NCBI GenBank assembly: GCA_029864065.1 | Contig: JAOTUD010000190.1 | Location: forward strand, 1-6,182 | Direction of reading: 5' to 3' | Length of the DNA: 6,182 bases | Origin: Gammaproteobacteria bacterium | GTDB lineage: Bacteria > Pseudomonadota > Gammaproteobacteria > GCA-001735895 | Translations under genes and position numbers: made by a program | Part shown: one piece after another, positions 1 through 5,347 of the stretch | Layout: each line of letters starts with the position of its first letter | How positions within the stretch are numbered: the stretch's first letter is position 1 | The notes under the pieces: model-generated | Told to the model about the DNA's origin: nothing | What the model saw: only the letters and a program-made list of their open reading frames with translations | Database searches by the model: none

Positions 1-536
1 CGGAAACGTTTGGCGCGCGATTTACCGAAATCGAACAGGCTGTCACCACCACCGAGACCGCCGAGGCGTTTCTGCATGCGGCTGGTCGCCCACCAGAAAA
101 GGCCGATGATCAACACCCATGGCAGCACCCCGATCACCGCCTTGGCGAGCCAGTGCGCCTCGCCCGAAACGGCGCGAATCTCGACCCTGTGCCGCTCCAG
201 CAAGGCGATCAAATCCGGGTCCTGAACCGGGGGCAGCGTCGTTATGAAGCGAGTGATCGAACGGGCGTCACCCGGGGTCGCGGAACTGACGGGTTGATCG
301 AATTTGCCCGCAATCTGGTCGCCGCGAAATTCCACCCATGCGATGCGGTCTTCGGCGACTTCAGTCTTGAACTGGCTGTAGGACAACGCCTGTTGCGCCG
401 GGTCTCCCCGGCCTATCCAGAACCACGAGAAAAGCACCAGCATGACAAACCATGCGACGTAACGCCACCACGGCAATGCCTGCCGCTGCCAGTCGAGTGG
501 CTCCCTGGATTCGTTGTTCTGCTGGTTGTCTGGCAT
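1..536 (-). CDS. ftsH: FtsH-family ATP-dependent zinc metalloprotease, N-terminal part (cut by the window edge)
   Basis: FtsH is an inner-membrane AAA+ protease that extracts and degrades membrane and soluble proteins. Only the first 178 residues are present; the AAA and zinc-protease domains (HEXXH) would lie left of base 1. Visible are a cytoplasmic start of about 22 residues, a tryptophan-rich first membrane segment (about 24-42), a periplasmic domain opening with LSYSQFK (51-57) and containing PPVQDPDLI (102-110), a second membrane segment (about 133-151), and the linker DSLFDFGKSRAKRF leading toward the AAA module. Those three motifs match the same places in E. coli FtsH (YSTF, PVQDPKLL, FGKSKAR). 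The ATG at 536-534 has a good ribosome site, GGGAG, five bases upstream. The N-terminus is longer than in E. coli, and the neighbours are not the usual rrmJ/folP, so this may be an accessory paralogue. The family call is firm; proteolytic activity cannot be judged here. Confidence 0.88.
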   Translation of the reverse strand, partial: MPDNQQNNESREPLDWQRQALPWWRYVAWFVMLVLFSWFWIGRGDPAQQALSYSQFKTEVAEDRIAWVEFRGDQIAGKFDQPVSSATPGDARSITRFITTLPPVQDPDLIALLERHRVEIRAVSGEAHWLAKAVIGVLPWVLIIGLFWWATSRMQKRLGGLGGGDSLFDFGKSRAKRF

Positions 537-613
537 GGGCGCTCCCTCAATCGTACCAATATACTACGACCACGGGCCGGATCGGTAATTGCGAGGGATC
601 AAATCCGGGTACC
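537..613 (-). promoter_or_regulatory. Gap between exporter operon and ftsH, with a possible weak ftsH promoter
   Basis: This 77-base gap separates the last exporter gene from ftsH on the same strand. Read on the minus strand it contains TTACCG (588-583) and TATATT (563-558) separated by 19 bases. The second is a reasonable -10 box; the first is poor and the spacing is long. Transcription would begin only about 15 bases before the ATG, leaving room for the GGGAG ribosome site. There is also a 6-base inverted repeat, CCGGAT (577-582) and ATCCGG (603-608), with a 20-base loop. It has no T-tract after it, so it is not a typical terminator. Read-through from the exporter operon into ftsH therefore remains possible. 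Confidence 0.3.
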
Positions 614-1813
614 TTATTCATCGCGAAGGGCCTCCACGGGATCAAGCCGGGCGGCGCGCCGAGCCGGGATGACGCCCGCCGCGAGACCAATCGCAATCGC
701 TGTGGCCTCTGCCAGCAGGACGTAGGTCCACGGCGTGTGCACCGGCAGGGCCGGTATCAACAGGTGAAGCAGTTGAGCGATACCGAAACCGCCGATGAGC
801 CCGGCGATACCGCCAAACGCCGACAATACCACCGCCTCGCCCAGAAACAGGCTCAAAATCTGCGCCTGCCTCGCGCCCAGTGCCCTGATCAGGCCTATTT
901 CGGCGGTGCGTTCCGACACGGCGATGGTCATGATCGTGACGATACCGATGCCACCGACCAAAAGCGATATTGCGCCGATCGCCGCGACTGCGAAGGTAAT
1001 AATATCGAGGATGGAGCCCATCACGTCGAGCATTTGCCGTTGCGTGGTAATGGTGAAGTCTTCACGTCCGTGACGCGTCACCAGCAGGCGCCTGATCCCG
1101 CTCACGACCCGGTCTTCGGGGACGCCCTCGTGGTAGAGCAGGTCGATTTCCATCAAACCGACTCGGTTGAACATTTCGAGGCCACGCGCCAACGGGATAT
1201 ACACGGTGTCGTCGAGATCGAATCCCAGCACCTGTCCTTTCGACGCCATGATGCCGACGACCCGGTAGCGGTCGCCGCCGATACGAATGCGCCGTCCGAT
1301 CGGGTTGCTATCGCCGAACAATTCGGCTTTGACCTTGCTGCCGACGACCGCCAGCGCGCGCGGCGCCAGCGGATCGTCGTCGGGCAGAAACTGGCCGCGT
1401 TGCAACGGCATGCTGAAGGCATTGGGAAAATCGTGGCCGGTTCCGAAGACGGTTGTGCGCCGGGTACGGCGGTTGCCTTCGACCTCGGCATTTCCCTGGA
1501 TAATTCCGACCACGGATTTCGCAAAAGACAGTCGTTTGAGGGCTTCGGCGTCGTCGATCGAGAGCGGACGTTCGGTACCAAAAGCGCCAATCGACATGCC
1601 CATGGTCTGGGTTTTACCGGGACTGACCTTGATCAGCGTGGTGCCAAACTGGGTAAACTCGGAGAGAATGAAACGATGCACGCCCTCGCCGATAGAGGTC
1701 AGAATGACGACTGCCGAGATCCCCACGGCAATTCCCAGCATGGTCAGAAAACTGCGTAACTTGTGGGATATAATCGCGCTGCCGGTCAGTCGAATAAAAT
1801 CCTTTGCCAACAT
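614..1813 (-). CDS. MacB-type ABC transporter permease, second of a tandem pair
   Basis: This 399-residue inner-membrane permease has the MacB architecture. It has one membrane segment (about 22-42), a large periplasmic domain (about 43-270, the MacB_PCD type), and a C-terminal FtsX domain with three membrane segments (about 272-298, 322-348, 362-383). Diagnostic motifs are TMLGIAVGISAVV in the first helix, GEGV just after it, SERTAEIGLIRALGA (300-314), which is the cytoplasmic coupling region, and the C-terminal PARRAARLDPVEALR. Such permeases work mechanically, driving the periplasmic adaptor rather than passing substrate through the membrane. I chose ATG 1813-1811 because the helix-proximal start MLAKDF lines up with the sister permease. 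A longer reading from 1903 adds 30 cysteine-rich residues and overlaps the preceding gene. The start lies one base after that gene's stop, so translation is probably coupled. Substrate is unknown. Confidence 0.9.
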   Translation of the reverse strand: MLAKDFIRLTGSAIISHKLRSFLTMLGIAVGISAVVILTSIGEGVHRFILSEFTQFGTTLIKVSPGKTQTMGMSIGAFGTERPLSIDDAEALKRLSFAKSVVGIIQGNAEVEGNRRTRRTTVFGTGHDFPNAFSMPLQRGQFLPDDDPLAPRALAVVGSKVKAELFGDSNPIGRRIRIGGDRYRVVGIMASKGQVLGFDLDDTVYIPLARGLEMFNRVGLMEIDLLYHEGVPEDRVVSGIRRLLVTRHGREDFTITTQRQMLDVMGSILDIITFAVAAIGAISLLVGGIGIVTIMTIAVSERTAEIGLIRALGARQAQILSLFLGEAVVLSAFGGIAGLIGGFGIAQLLHLLIPALPVHTPWTYVLLAEATAIAIGLAAGVIPARRAARLDPVEALRDE

Positions 1814-1814
1814 C

Positions 1815-3023
1815 TTAGCGCCCCTGCAGTGCTCGCACCGGATCGAGTCCGGCCGCTTTTCCTGCCGGCAGCAAGCTGAACAGCAGGCCGGTAACCAAAG
1901 CAACCAGCAGCGATGTCAGTATCGCCCAGAATGGCGGGTAAACCTGCAGTTCGGGAAACGCCAGGCGGATTCCCCAGCTGCCGAAAATTCCGATTACAAA
2001 TCCCGCGGTCGCGCCGACCAGGGACATCAGCATGGCCTCGGTCAGGATCAGCCGCAAGATCTGTTGACGTGAAGCACCGAGCGCCTTGAGCAGGCCGATT
2101 TCGGCGGTGCGCTGCGAGACCGCAACCAGCATCACGTTCATGATCAGGATTCCGGCCACGACCAGGCTGATCGCGGCAATCCCGCCGACCGCGTAGGTCA
2201 GCGTCGACAGGATCCTGTCGAATGTCTGCAGCACCGCGTCCTGGGTTATCACCGTGACATCTTCTTCGCCGTAATGTCGTTCACGGATGACGGCGGTGGC
2301 GAATTCGATAACCGATGGCATTGCGCCCCTGCTGCTGGTCTCGATCAGGATGCGAAACAGGGAAGGGGTATTGAGCAGAGATTGTGCCGACGCTACCGGA
2401 ATGATGACCGTTTCCTCGACGTCGAGCCCGATGGTGCGTCCCTCCGAGGCCATGATACCGATTACCCGGTAACGGTTCTGTCCGAGGCGTAACCATTGAC
2501 CGAGCGCGGCATGCGGTCCAAAAATTTCATCGCGTATCTTCTTGCCGATCACGCATACCGGCGTGGTTCTCTCCCATTCCATATCGGGTAAAAACTGGCC
2601 CGCCGCGAGCTTCCAGTGGCGCAGCTTGAGCAGGTCATGGGTCGATCCGAGCAGGGTAATCTCGCGTTTGCGGTTTTGCCAGGAAGCCTCTACCGCACCG
2701 ACGTTGAGCGGTGCGATGCGGGTGATCGCCGAATGTCGCGCTAGCGCGCGCGCGTCGTCCAGCGTCAGGTCGCGCGGCGTCACGCCCGGCATTGCATTCA
2801 GGCCTGCGCCGGTGGTTTCATTTCTGCCGGGTAGTACGATGATCAGGTTGGTTCCGAGCGAAGCGAATTCATCGTGGACATAGCGCCTTGCGCCTTCGCC
2901 GAGGGCGGTCAGCAGCATCACCGATGCGACGCTGATCCCCATGGCAATGAGCATCAGCAGGCTGCGACCGCGATGGCGGCTCAGCGATTGCCAGGCGTAG
3001 GCAATGATGTCGCTTGCAATCAT
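1815..3023 (-). CDS. MacB-type ABC transporter permease, first of a tandem pair
   Basis: This 402-residue inner-membrane permease has the same plan as its downstream neighbour. It has a first membrane helix (about 21-41), then GEGARRYVHDEF, a periplasmic domain to about 270 with RYRVIGIMASEG (184-195), and an FtsX domain with helices near 276-302, 327-350 and 364-388. SQRTAEIGLLKALGASR (303-319) is the signature segment between helices 2 and 3. The C-terminal motif reads LLPAGKAAGLDPVRALQ, where the family and the sister gene usually have PARRAA. The matching motifs at matching positions show the two permeases are paralogues, probably forming a heterodimer. The start codon overlaps the ATPase stop in an ATGA arrangement with no clear Shine-Dalgarno sequence, which points to translational coupling. 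It lacks its own ATPase domain, unlike E. coli MacB. Substrate cannot be read from sequence. Confidence 0.9.
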   Translation of the reverse strand: MIASDIIAYAWQSLSRHRGRSLLMLIAMGISVASVMLLTALGEGARRYVHDEFASLGTNLIIVLPGRNETTGAGLNAMPGVTPRDLTLDDARALARHSAITRIAPLNVGAVEASWQNRKREITLLGSTHDLLKLRHWKLAAGQFLPDMEWERTTPVCVIGKKIRDEIFGPHAALGQWLRLGQNRYRVIGIMASEGRTIGLDVEETVIIPVASAQSLLNTPSLFRILIETSSRGAMPSVIEFATAVIRERHYGEEDVTVITQDAVLQTFDRILSTLTYAVGGIAAISLVVAGILIMNVMLVAVSQRTAEIGLLKALGASRQQILRLILTEAMLMSLVGATAGFVIGIFGSWGIRLAFPELQVYPPFWAILTSLLVALVTGLLFSLLPAGKAAGLDPVRALQGR

Positions 3024-3697
3024 CTGCCGTGACGGTCGGAAACGACACGACCGTCCACCATCTGCAGCGAACGCAACGAACGGTCCGCAATATTCTTATC
3101 GTGGGTTACGACGATTAGCGTAATCCCTCTCTGGTTGAGCGCCTCCAGCGTCACGATGACTTCGCTGCCGGATTTCTGATCGAGATTCCCGGTGGGTTCG
3201 TCGGCGAGCAGCACCGAGGGTTCGGTGATCGTTGCCCTGGCAATGGCGACGCGTTGACGCTGCCCGCCGGACAACTGGTCCGGCGTGTGATGCGCGCGGT
3301 CAGCGAGGCTCAGCGACTCCAGCACCTGTTGGACCTTTTGTCGACGCAGCGCGGGCGCGATGCCGGCCAGCACCAGCGGTAGTTCGATATTCTGCGCGGC
3401 GGTCAGGCGCGGCACCAGGTGGAAAGACTGAAACACGAAACCGATATGACGGTTGCGGGCCCGTGACTCCGCCAGTTCGTCCATGTCGGTGACGTTCTGC
3501 TCATTGAGGAAATAGCGTCCCGACGTGGCGTGGTCGAGAATGCCGATGATGTTGAGCAGCGTCGATTTGCCCGAACCCGAAGGACCCATGACCGAGAGGT
3601 ACTCTCCGTGGGCGATATCGAGGTTAATGTCATTCAGTGCATGCACGATCTGATCGCCGACCTCGAAGTCACGGTGGATTTGCTCGAGCCGGATCAT
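3020..3697 (-). CDS. ABC transporter ATP-binding protein, MacB/LolD-type
   Basis: This 225-residue cytoplasmic ATPase powers the two permeases. All nucleotide-binding motifs are intact: Walker A GPSGSGKST (38-46), Q-loop Q90 in FVFQSFHLVPRLTA, ABC signature LSGGQRQRVAIARA (142-155), Walker B VLLADE (162-167) with catalytic E167, D-loop NLD (171-173), and switch histidine H199 in VVTHD. The phrases FQSFHLVPRLTA and LADEPTGNLD are typical of the MacB/LolD/FtsE type 7 exporter group rather than of importers. The length is normal for a stand-alone subunit of this group; in E. coli MacB the ATPase is instead fused to the permease. Its ATG overlaps the adaptor's stop by one base (TAATG) and has no good ribosome site, so it is probably translated by re-initiation. 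The family is certain; the substrate is not. Confidence 0.95.
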   Translation of the reverse strand: MIRLEQIHRDFEVGDQIVHALNDINLDIAHGEYLSVMGPSGSGKSTLLNIIGILDHATSGRYFLNEQNVTDMDELAESRARNRHIGFVFQSFHLVPRLTAAQNIELPLVLAGIAPALRRQKVQQVLESLSLADRAHHTPDQLSGGQRQRVAIARATITEPSVLLADEPTGNLDQKSGSEVIVTLEALNQRGITLIVVTHDKNIADRSLRSLQMVDGRVVSDRHGR

Positions 3698-4839
3698 TAT
3701 TTTTCGATCTTGACGCTGGCGCCGTCGCCGAGACCTTCGCGGTCGATCGAAATCACGATCTGCTGGTCCTGTTCGAGCCCTTCGACTACCTCGGTATGTT
3801 GCCAGTTGGCCAGGCCGGTCCGAATTGTCACCTCTCTGATGGTCCCGAGGTCGGGATCGTAGAGGTATACCCGGCTTCCCTCGAGTAATGCCTCGGTCGG
3901 GATTCGAAGACTGTCGGTATTCGTGTCGAGGATGATCTCGATGTCCGCGGTATAGCCGGGCAGCATGTTGCTATTATCGCTTGCAGAAATGAAATCGACC
4001 TCGATATCGACGGTGCGCGCCTGCTTTTCGACGTCGAGTACGTAGGGCGCAACCCGGCGCACGCGCCCGTCGAAAAACTCGCGGCCAAAAGCATCCAGCG
4101 ATATGCGCGCCTCCATGCCGGCACGAATCTCCGGCGCGTCGACTTCGTCGATCGGGGCGCTGACATAAAGGCAACTGGTATCGATGATATCGACCGCCGG
4201 AGGCGTCGGGATGCCGACCGGGGAGGGAGTGACATATTCGCCGAGCTCGCCGTTGACTTCGGCAATCGTGCCGTCGAAGGGTGCGTTAAGACGGGTTTTG
4301 GCTAACGAAGCGCTGGCCACCGACAGCCTGGCCTCGCTGACGCTGACGGTTGCCGCGGCGGCTTCGCAGGCTGCCCGCGTCGAGAGCGACTGGCTGATCG
4401 CCTTGTTCGCAACCTCGTCCGAAGTAAGCCCCTGCTGCTGTAACTTGCGCAGCCGATTCGCATCGGTTTGTGCCAGTTCGGCCTGAATGCAGGCTTCCTG
4501 CTGACGCGCCCTGCTGGCGATGAGTTCGGCTTGCGCCAGTTTTACCTGGGCGCGCAAATCATCGTTCCATATCTCGAACAGCACCTGGCCCTTTTTTACC
4601 GATTCGCCCTCGCTGACCGGAAGACTGGCAATCTGGCCCCCCAGCGACGGCGAAAGGCGGGCTCGCCGGCACGCGTTTAGGGTGCCGGCGCGGGTGTTGG
4701 TTACGGTGCGCTCCACCGCGCCACGCTCGACCCGGGTTAATTGCACCCCGATCGGCTTGTTGCGCTGTGACCAGAAAATCGCAACGGCTGTAATTATGAC
4801 CAGCACCACGGTGATCACTGCCAATCTGGTTCGCGACAT
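3697..4839 (-). CDS. Periplasmic adaptor (membrane fusion) protein, HlyD/MacA-like
   Basis: This 380-residue protein is the periplasmic adaptor that links an inner-membrane ABC permease to an outer-membrane channel. Residues 6-24 form an uncleaved-looking membrane anchor; no lipobox cysteine follows. The lipoyl-like domain is split, as usual. Its first half is near 58-92 (SPSLGGQIASLPVSEGESVKKGQVLFEI), and its second half is near 183-204 (RLNAPFDGTIAEV then GEYVTP). Between them is a predicted alpha-helical hairpin (about 93-182), rich in Ala, Gln, Leu and Glu. A beta-barrel domain (about 220-305) and a membrane-proximal domain (about 310-380, with RIPTEALLEGSRVYLY) complete the fold. It is the first gene of the operon. 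The ATG at 4839-4837 follows GGGAGGT by eight bases, the best ribosome site in the operon. It has four cysteines (57, 117, 158, 223), which is unusual for a periplasmic protein. A MacA-like role is inferred from context. Confidence 0.9.
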   Translation of the reverse strand: MSRTRLAVITVVLVIITAVAIFWSQRNKPIGVQLTRVERGAVERTVTNTRAGTLNACRRARLSPSLGGQIASLPVSEGESVKKGQVLFEIWNDDLRAQVKLAQAELIASRARQQEACIQAELAQTDANRLRKLQQQGLTSDEVANKAISQSLSTRAACEAAAATVSVSEARLSVASASLAKTRLNAPFDGTIAEVNGELGEYVTPSPVGIPTPPAVDIIDTSCLYVSAPIDEVDAPEIRAGMEARISLDAFGREFFDGRVRRVAPYVLDVEKQARTVDIEVDFISASDNSNMLPGYTADIEIILDTNTDSLRIPTEALLEGSRVYLYDPDLGTIREVTIRTGLANWQHTEVVEGLEQDQQIVISIDREGLGDGASVKIEK

Positions 4840-4880
4840 GCTTTGGTACCTCCCGGGCGCCAGTTGATTAATCCTGCCAA

Positions 4881-4896
4881 GCGCCGATCATGGCGC
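4881..4896 (-). repeat. Short GC hairpin close to the adaptor start
   Basis: GCGCC (4881-4885) and GGCGC (4892-4896) form a perfect five-pair, all-G/C stem around a six-base loop. It lies about 40 bases upstream of the adaptor ATG. No T-tract follows it on the minus strand, so it is not an intrinsic terminator. If transcribed it would be part of a structured 5' leader, outside the GGGAGGT ribosome site. Confidence 0.4.
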
Positions 4897-4940
4897 GGAC
4901 CCACCACGGCGTTGGCTACTGCCGCCTGTCGTGGGACTCC
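4897..4940 (-). repeat. Longer imperfect hairpin in the exporter leader
   Basis: GGA (4897-4899) pairs with TCC (4938-4940) and CCCAC (4900-4904) with GTGGG (4931-4935), leaving a two-base bulge. Inside, GGCG (4908-4911) can pair with CGCC (4923-4926), or GGC (4914-4916) with GCC (4921-4923); these two share base 4923 and so are alternatives. It directly abuts the hairpin at 4881-4896. Together they would give a stem-rich leader before the adaptor gene. No known riboswitch class is recognised. Confidence 0.35.
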
Positions 4941-4952
4941 GCCGCTACATCA

Positions 4953-4975
4953 CCTGTTGAATTTTTGTTCACAGG
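4953..4975. repeat. Imperfect dyad, possible operator upstream of the exporter operon
   Basis: CCTG (4953-4956) plus TGAA (4958-4961) mirror TTCA (4968-4971) plus CAGG (4972-4975), with one unpaired T at 4957 and the six-base centre TTTTTG. That is eight matching pairs over 23 bases. It sits about 115-135 bases upstream of the adaptor start. The dyad form would suit a dimeric repressor or activator, or an RNA hairpin. It does not fit LexA, CRP or FNR consensus spacing. Confidence 0.35.
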
Positions 4976-5198
4976 CCTTTTGACGTATCGAGAAATCGTA
5001 GCAGGGCAAGCAAGCCGATTAATTGCGGCCGGTCAACAACGGGCCTTTTATTCGGCCGACATCATGATGACGGCAATACGCTTTCGCTGCGCCGTTTTAT
5101 CTCGCCGCGGGCGCCGATTAAATCTCCCGCAACGAATTGCGTAGCGAGAAGTCAGGCGCCGGCTGCTGCGGGATGGATGTCAGCAGAAAGCGAAGAGG

Positions 5199-5226
5199 AA
5201 TATAAGTAAATTTAATTATCTGTAAA
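5199..5226 (-). promoter_or_regulatory. Sigma70-like promoter reading toward the exporter operon
   Basis: On the minus strand TTTACA (5226-5221) is followed after 16 bases by TATATT (5204-5199). Each box matches five of six consensus positions (TTGACA, TATAAT), and the spacing is near the optimum. It lies in the AT-rich core of the intergenic region. A start near 5192 would give the adaptor mRNA a leader of roughly 350 bases, which is long. A second, closer promoter is possible but none stands out. Because the core is so AT-rich, some match by chance is expected. Confidence 0.45.
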
Positions 5227-5236
5227 CGTAAGATAA
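5216..5236. repeat. Inverted repeat overlapping the -35 box
   Basis: TTATCT (5216-5221) and AGATAA (5231-5236) are perfect inverted copies separated by nine bases (GTAAACGTA). Longer flanking similarity exists: AATTAT (5214-5219) mirrors ATAATT (5237-5242). The proposed -35 box of the exporter promoter (5226-5221) falls inside it, which is where a repressor would block RNA polymerase. AT-rich DNA yields such repeats often, so this is suggestive only. Confidence 0.35.
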
Positions 5237-5293
5237 ATAATTCTTATTAGCTATGTTATTGCGTCGATTAAAAATTTTGTTTTGCATCCGCGT

Positions 5294-5306
5294 TGGTGAC
5301 TCACCA
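5294..5306. promoter_or_regulatory. Perfect 13-base dyad upstream of the molybdoenzyme gene
   Basis: TGGTGA (5294-5299), a central C, and TCACCA (5301-5306) make a perfect 6-1-6 palindrome. It ends 41 bases before the start codon at 5348, at the edge of the AT-rich core. The position fits an operator controlling the plus-strand gene, or a short hairpin near its mRNA start. I do not recognise it as the site of a named regulator. I could find no convincing -35/-10 pair for the plus strand nearby. Confidence 0.35.
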
Positions 5307-5347
5307 CACTAAGCGACTGTCCAACACCACCCCCAGGCCCTGAAACC

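Larger units (their letters stand above)
4840..5347. other. Divergent intergenic region with no supportable gene
   Basis: About 510 bases separate the exporter operon from the molybdoenzyme gene. I see no credible protein gene. The longest open frame, plus strand 4890-5144, gives an Arg-rich peptide without family resemblance, and no clear ribosome site precedes it. The part near the exporter (4840-5190) is GC-rich and holds several hairpin-forming repeats. The part from 5199 to 5287 is strikingly AT-rich (18 G/C in 89). The final stretch up to 5347 contains a perfect short dyad and no obvious Shine-Dalgarno sequence. Individual sites are listed separately. A small RNA or leader RNA is possible but I cannot identify one. 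Confidence 0.7.

Noticed and set aside
452..1759. Long plus-strand open frame (435 codons) opposite the second permease
   Set aside because: It runs antisense to a permease with clear family motifs and to the start of ftsH, its product is rich in Arg, Asp, His and Gln with no recognisable fold, and no ribosome site precedes it. Long antisense frames are common in GC-rich genes.
1811..1903. Longer start for the second permease at 1903
   Set aside because: The extra 30 residues are cysteine-rich, overlap the preceding gene, and precede the conserved N-terminus that aligns with the sister permease; ATG 1813 fits the operon spacing.
1287..2072. Plus-strand open frame of 261 codons across the permease junction
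   Set aside because: It overlaps both permease genes in antisense, shows no family resemblance, and is explained by codon bias of the real genes.
4953..4975. LexA, CRP or FNR site at the dyad
   Set aside because: The half-sites are spaced 13 bases apart for CTGT/ACAG (LexA needs 8), the TGTGA-like half lacks the N6-TCACA partner, and no TTGAT-N4-ATCAA pattern is present.
4953..4980. Hairpin followed by CCTTTT as a plus-strand terminator
   Set aside because: The stem is short and not GC-rich, the T-run is only four bases, and no plus-strand gene ends here.
4890..5144. 84-codon plus-strand open frame in the divergent intergenic region
   Set aside because: It has no ribosome site, an Arg-rich unstructured-looking product and no resemblance to any family I know; the underlying DNA is better explained as leader or regulatory sequence.
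5244..5287. Plus-strand sigma70 promoter for the molybdoenzyme gene
   Set aside because: I tried TTATTG, TTCTTA and TTATTA as -35 boxes; none has an acceptable -10 at 16-18 bases. No sigma54 GG-N10-GC element is evident either.
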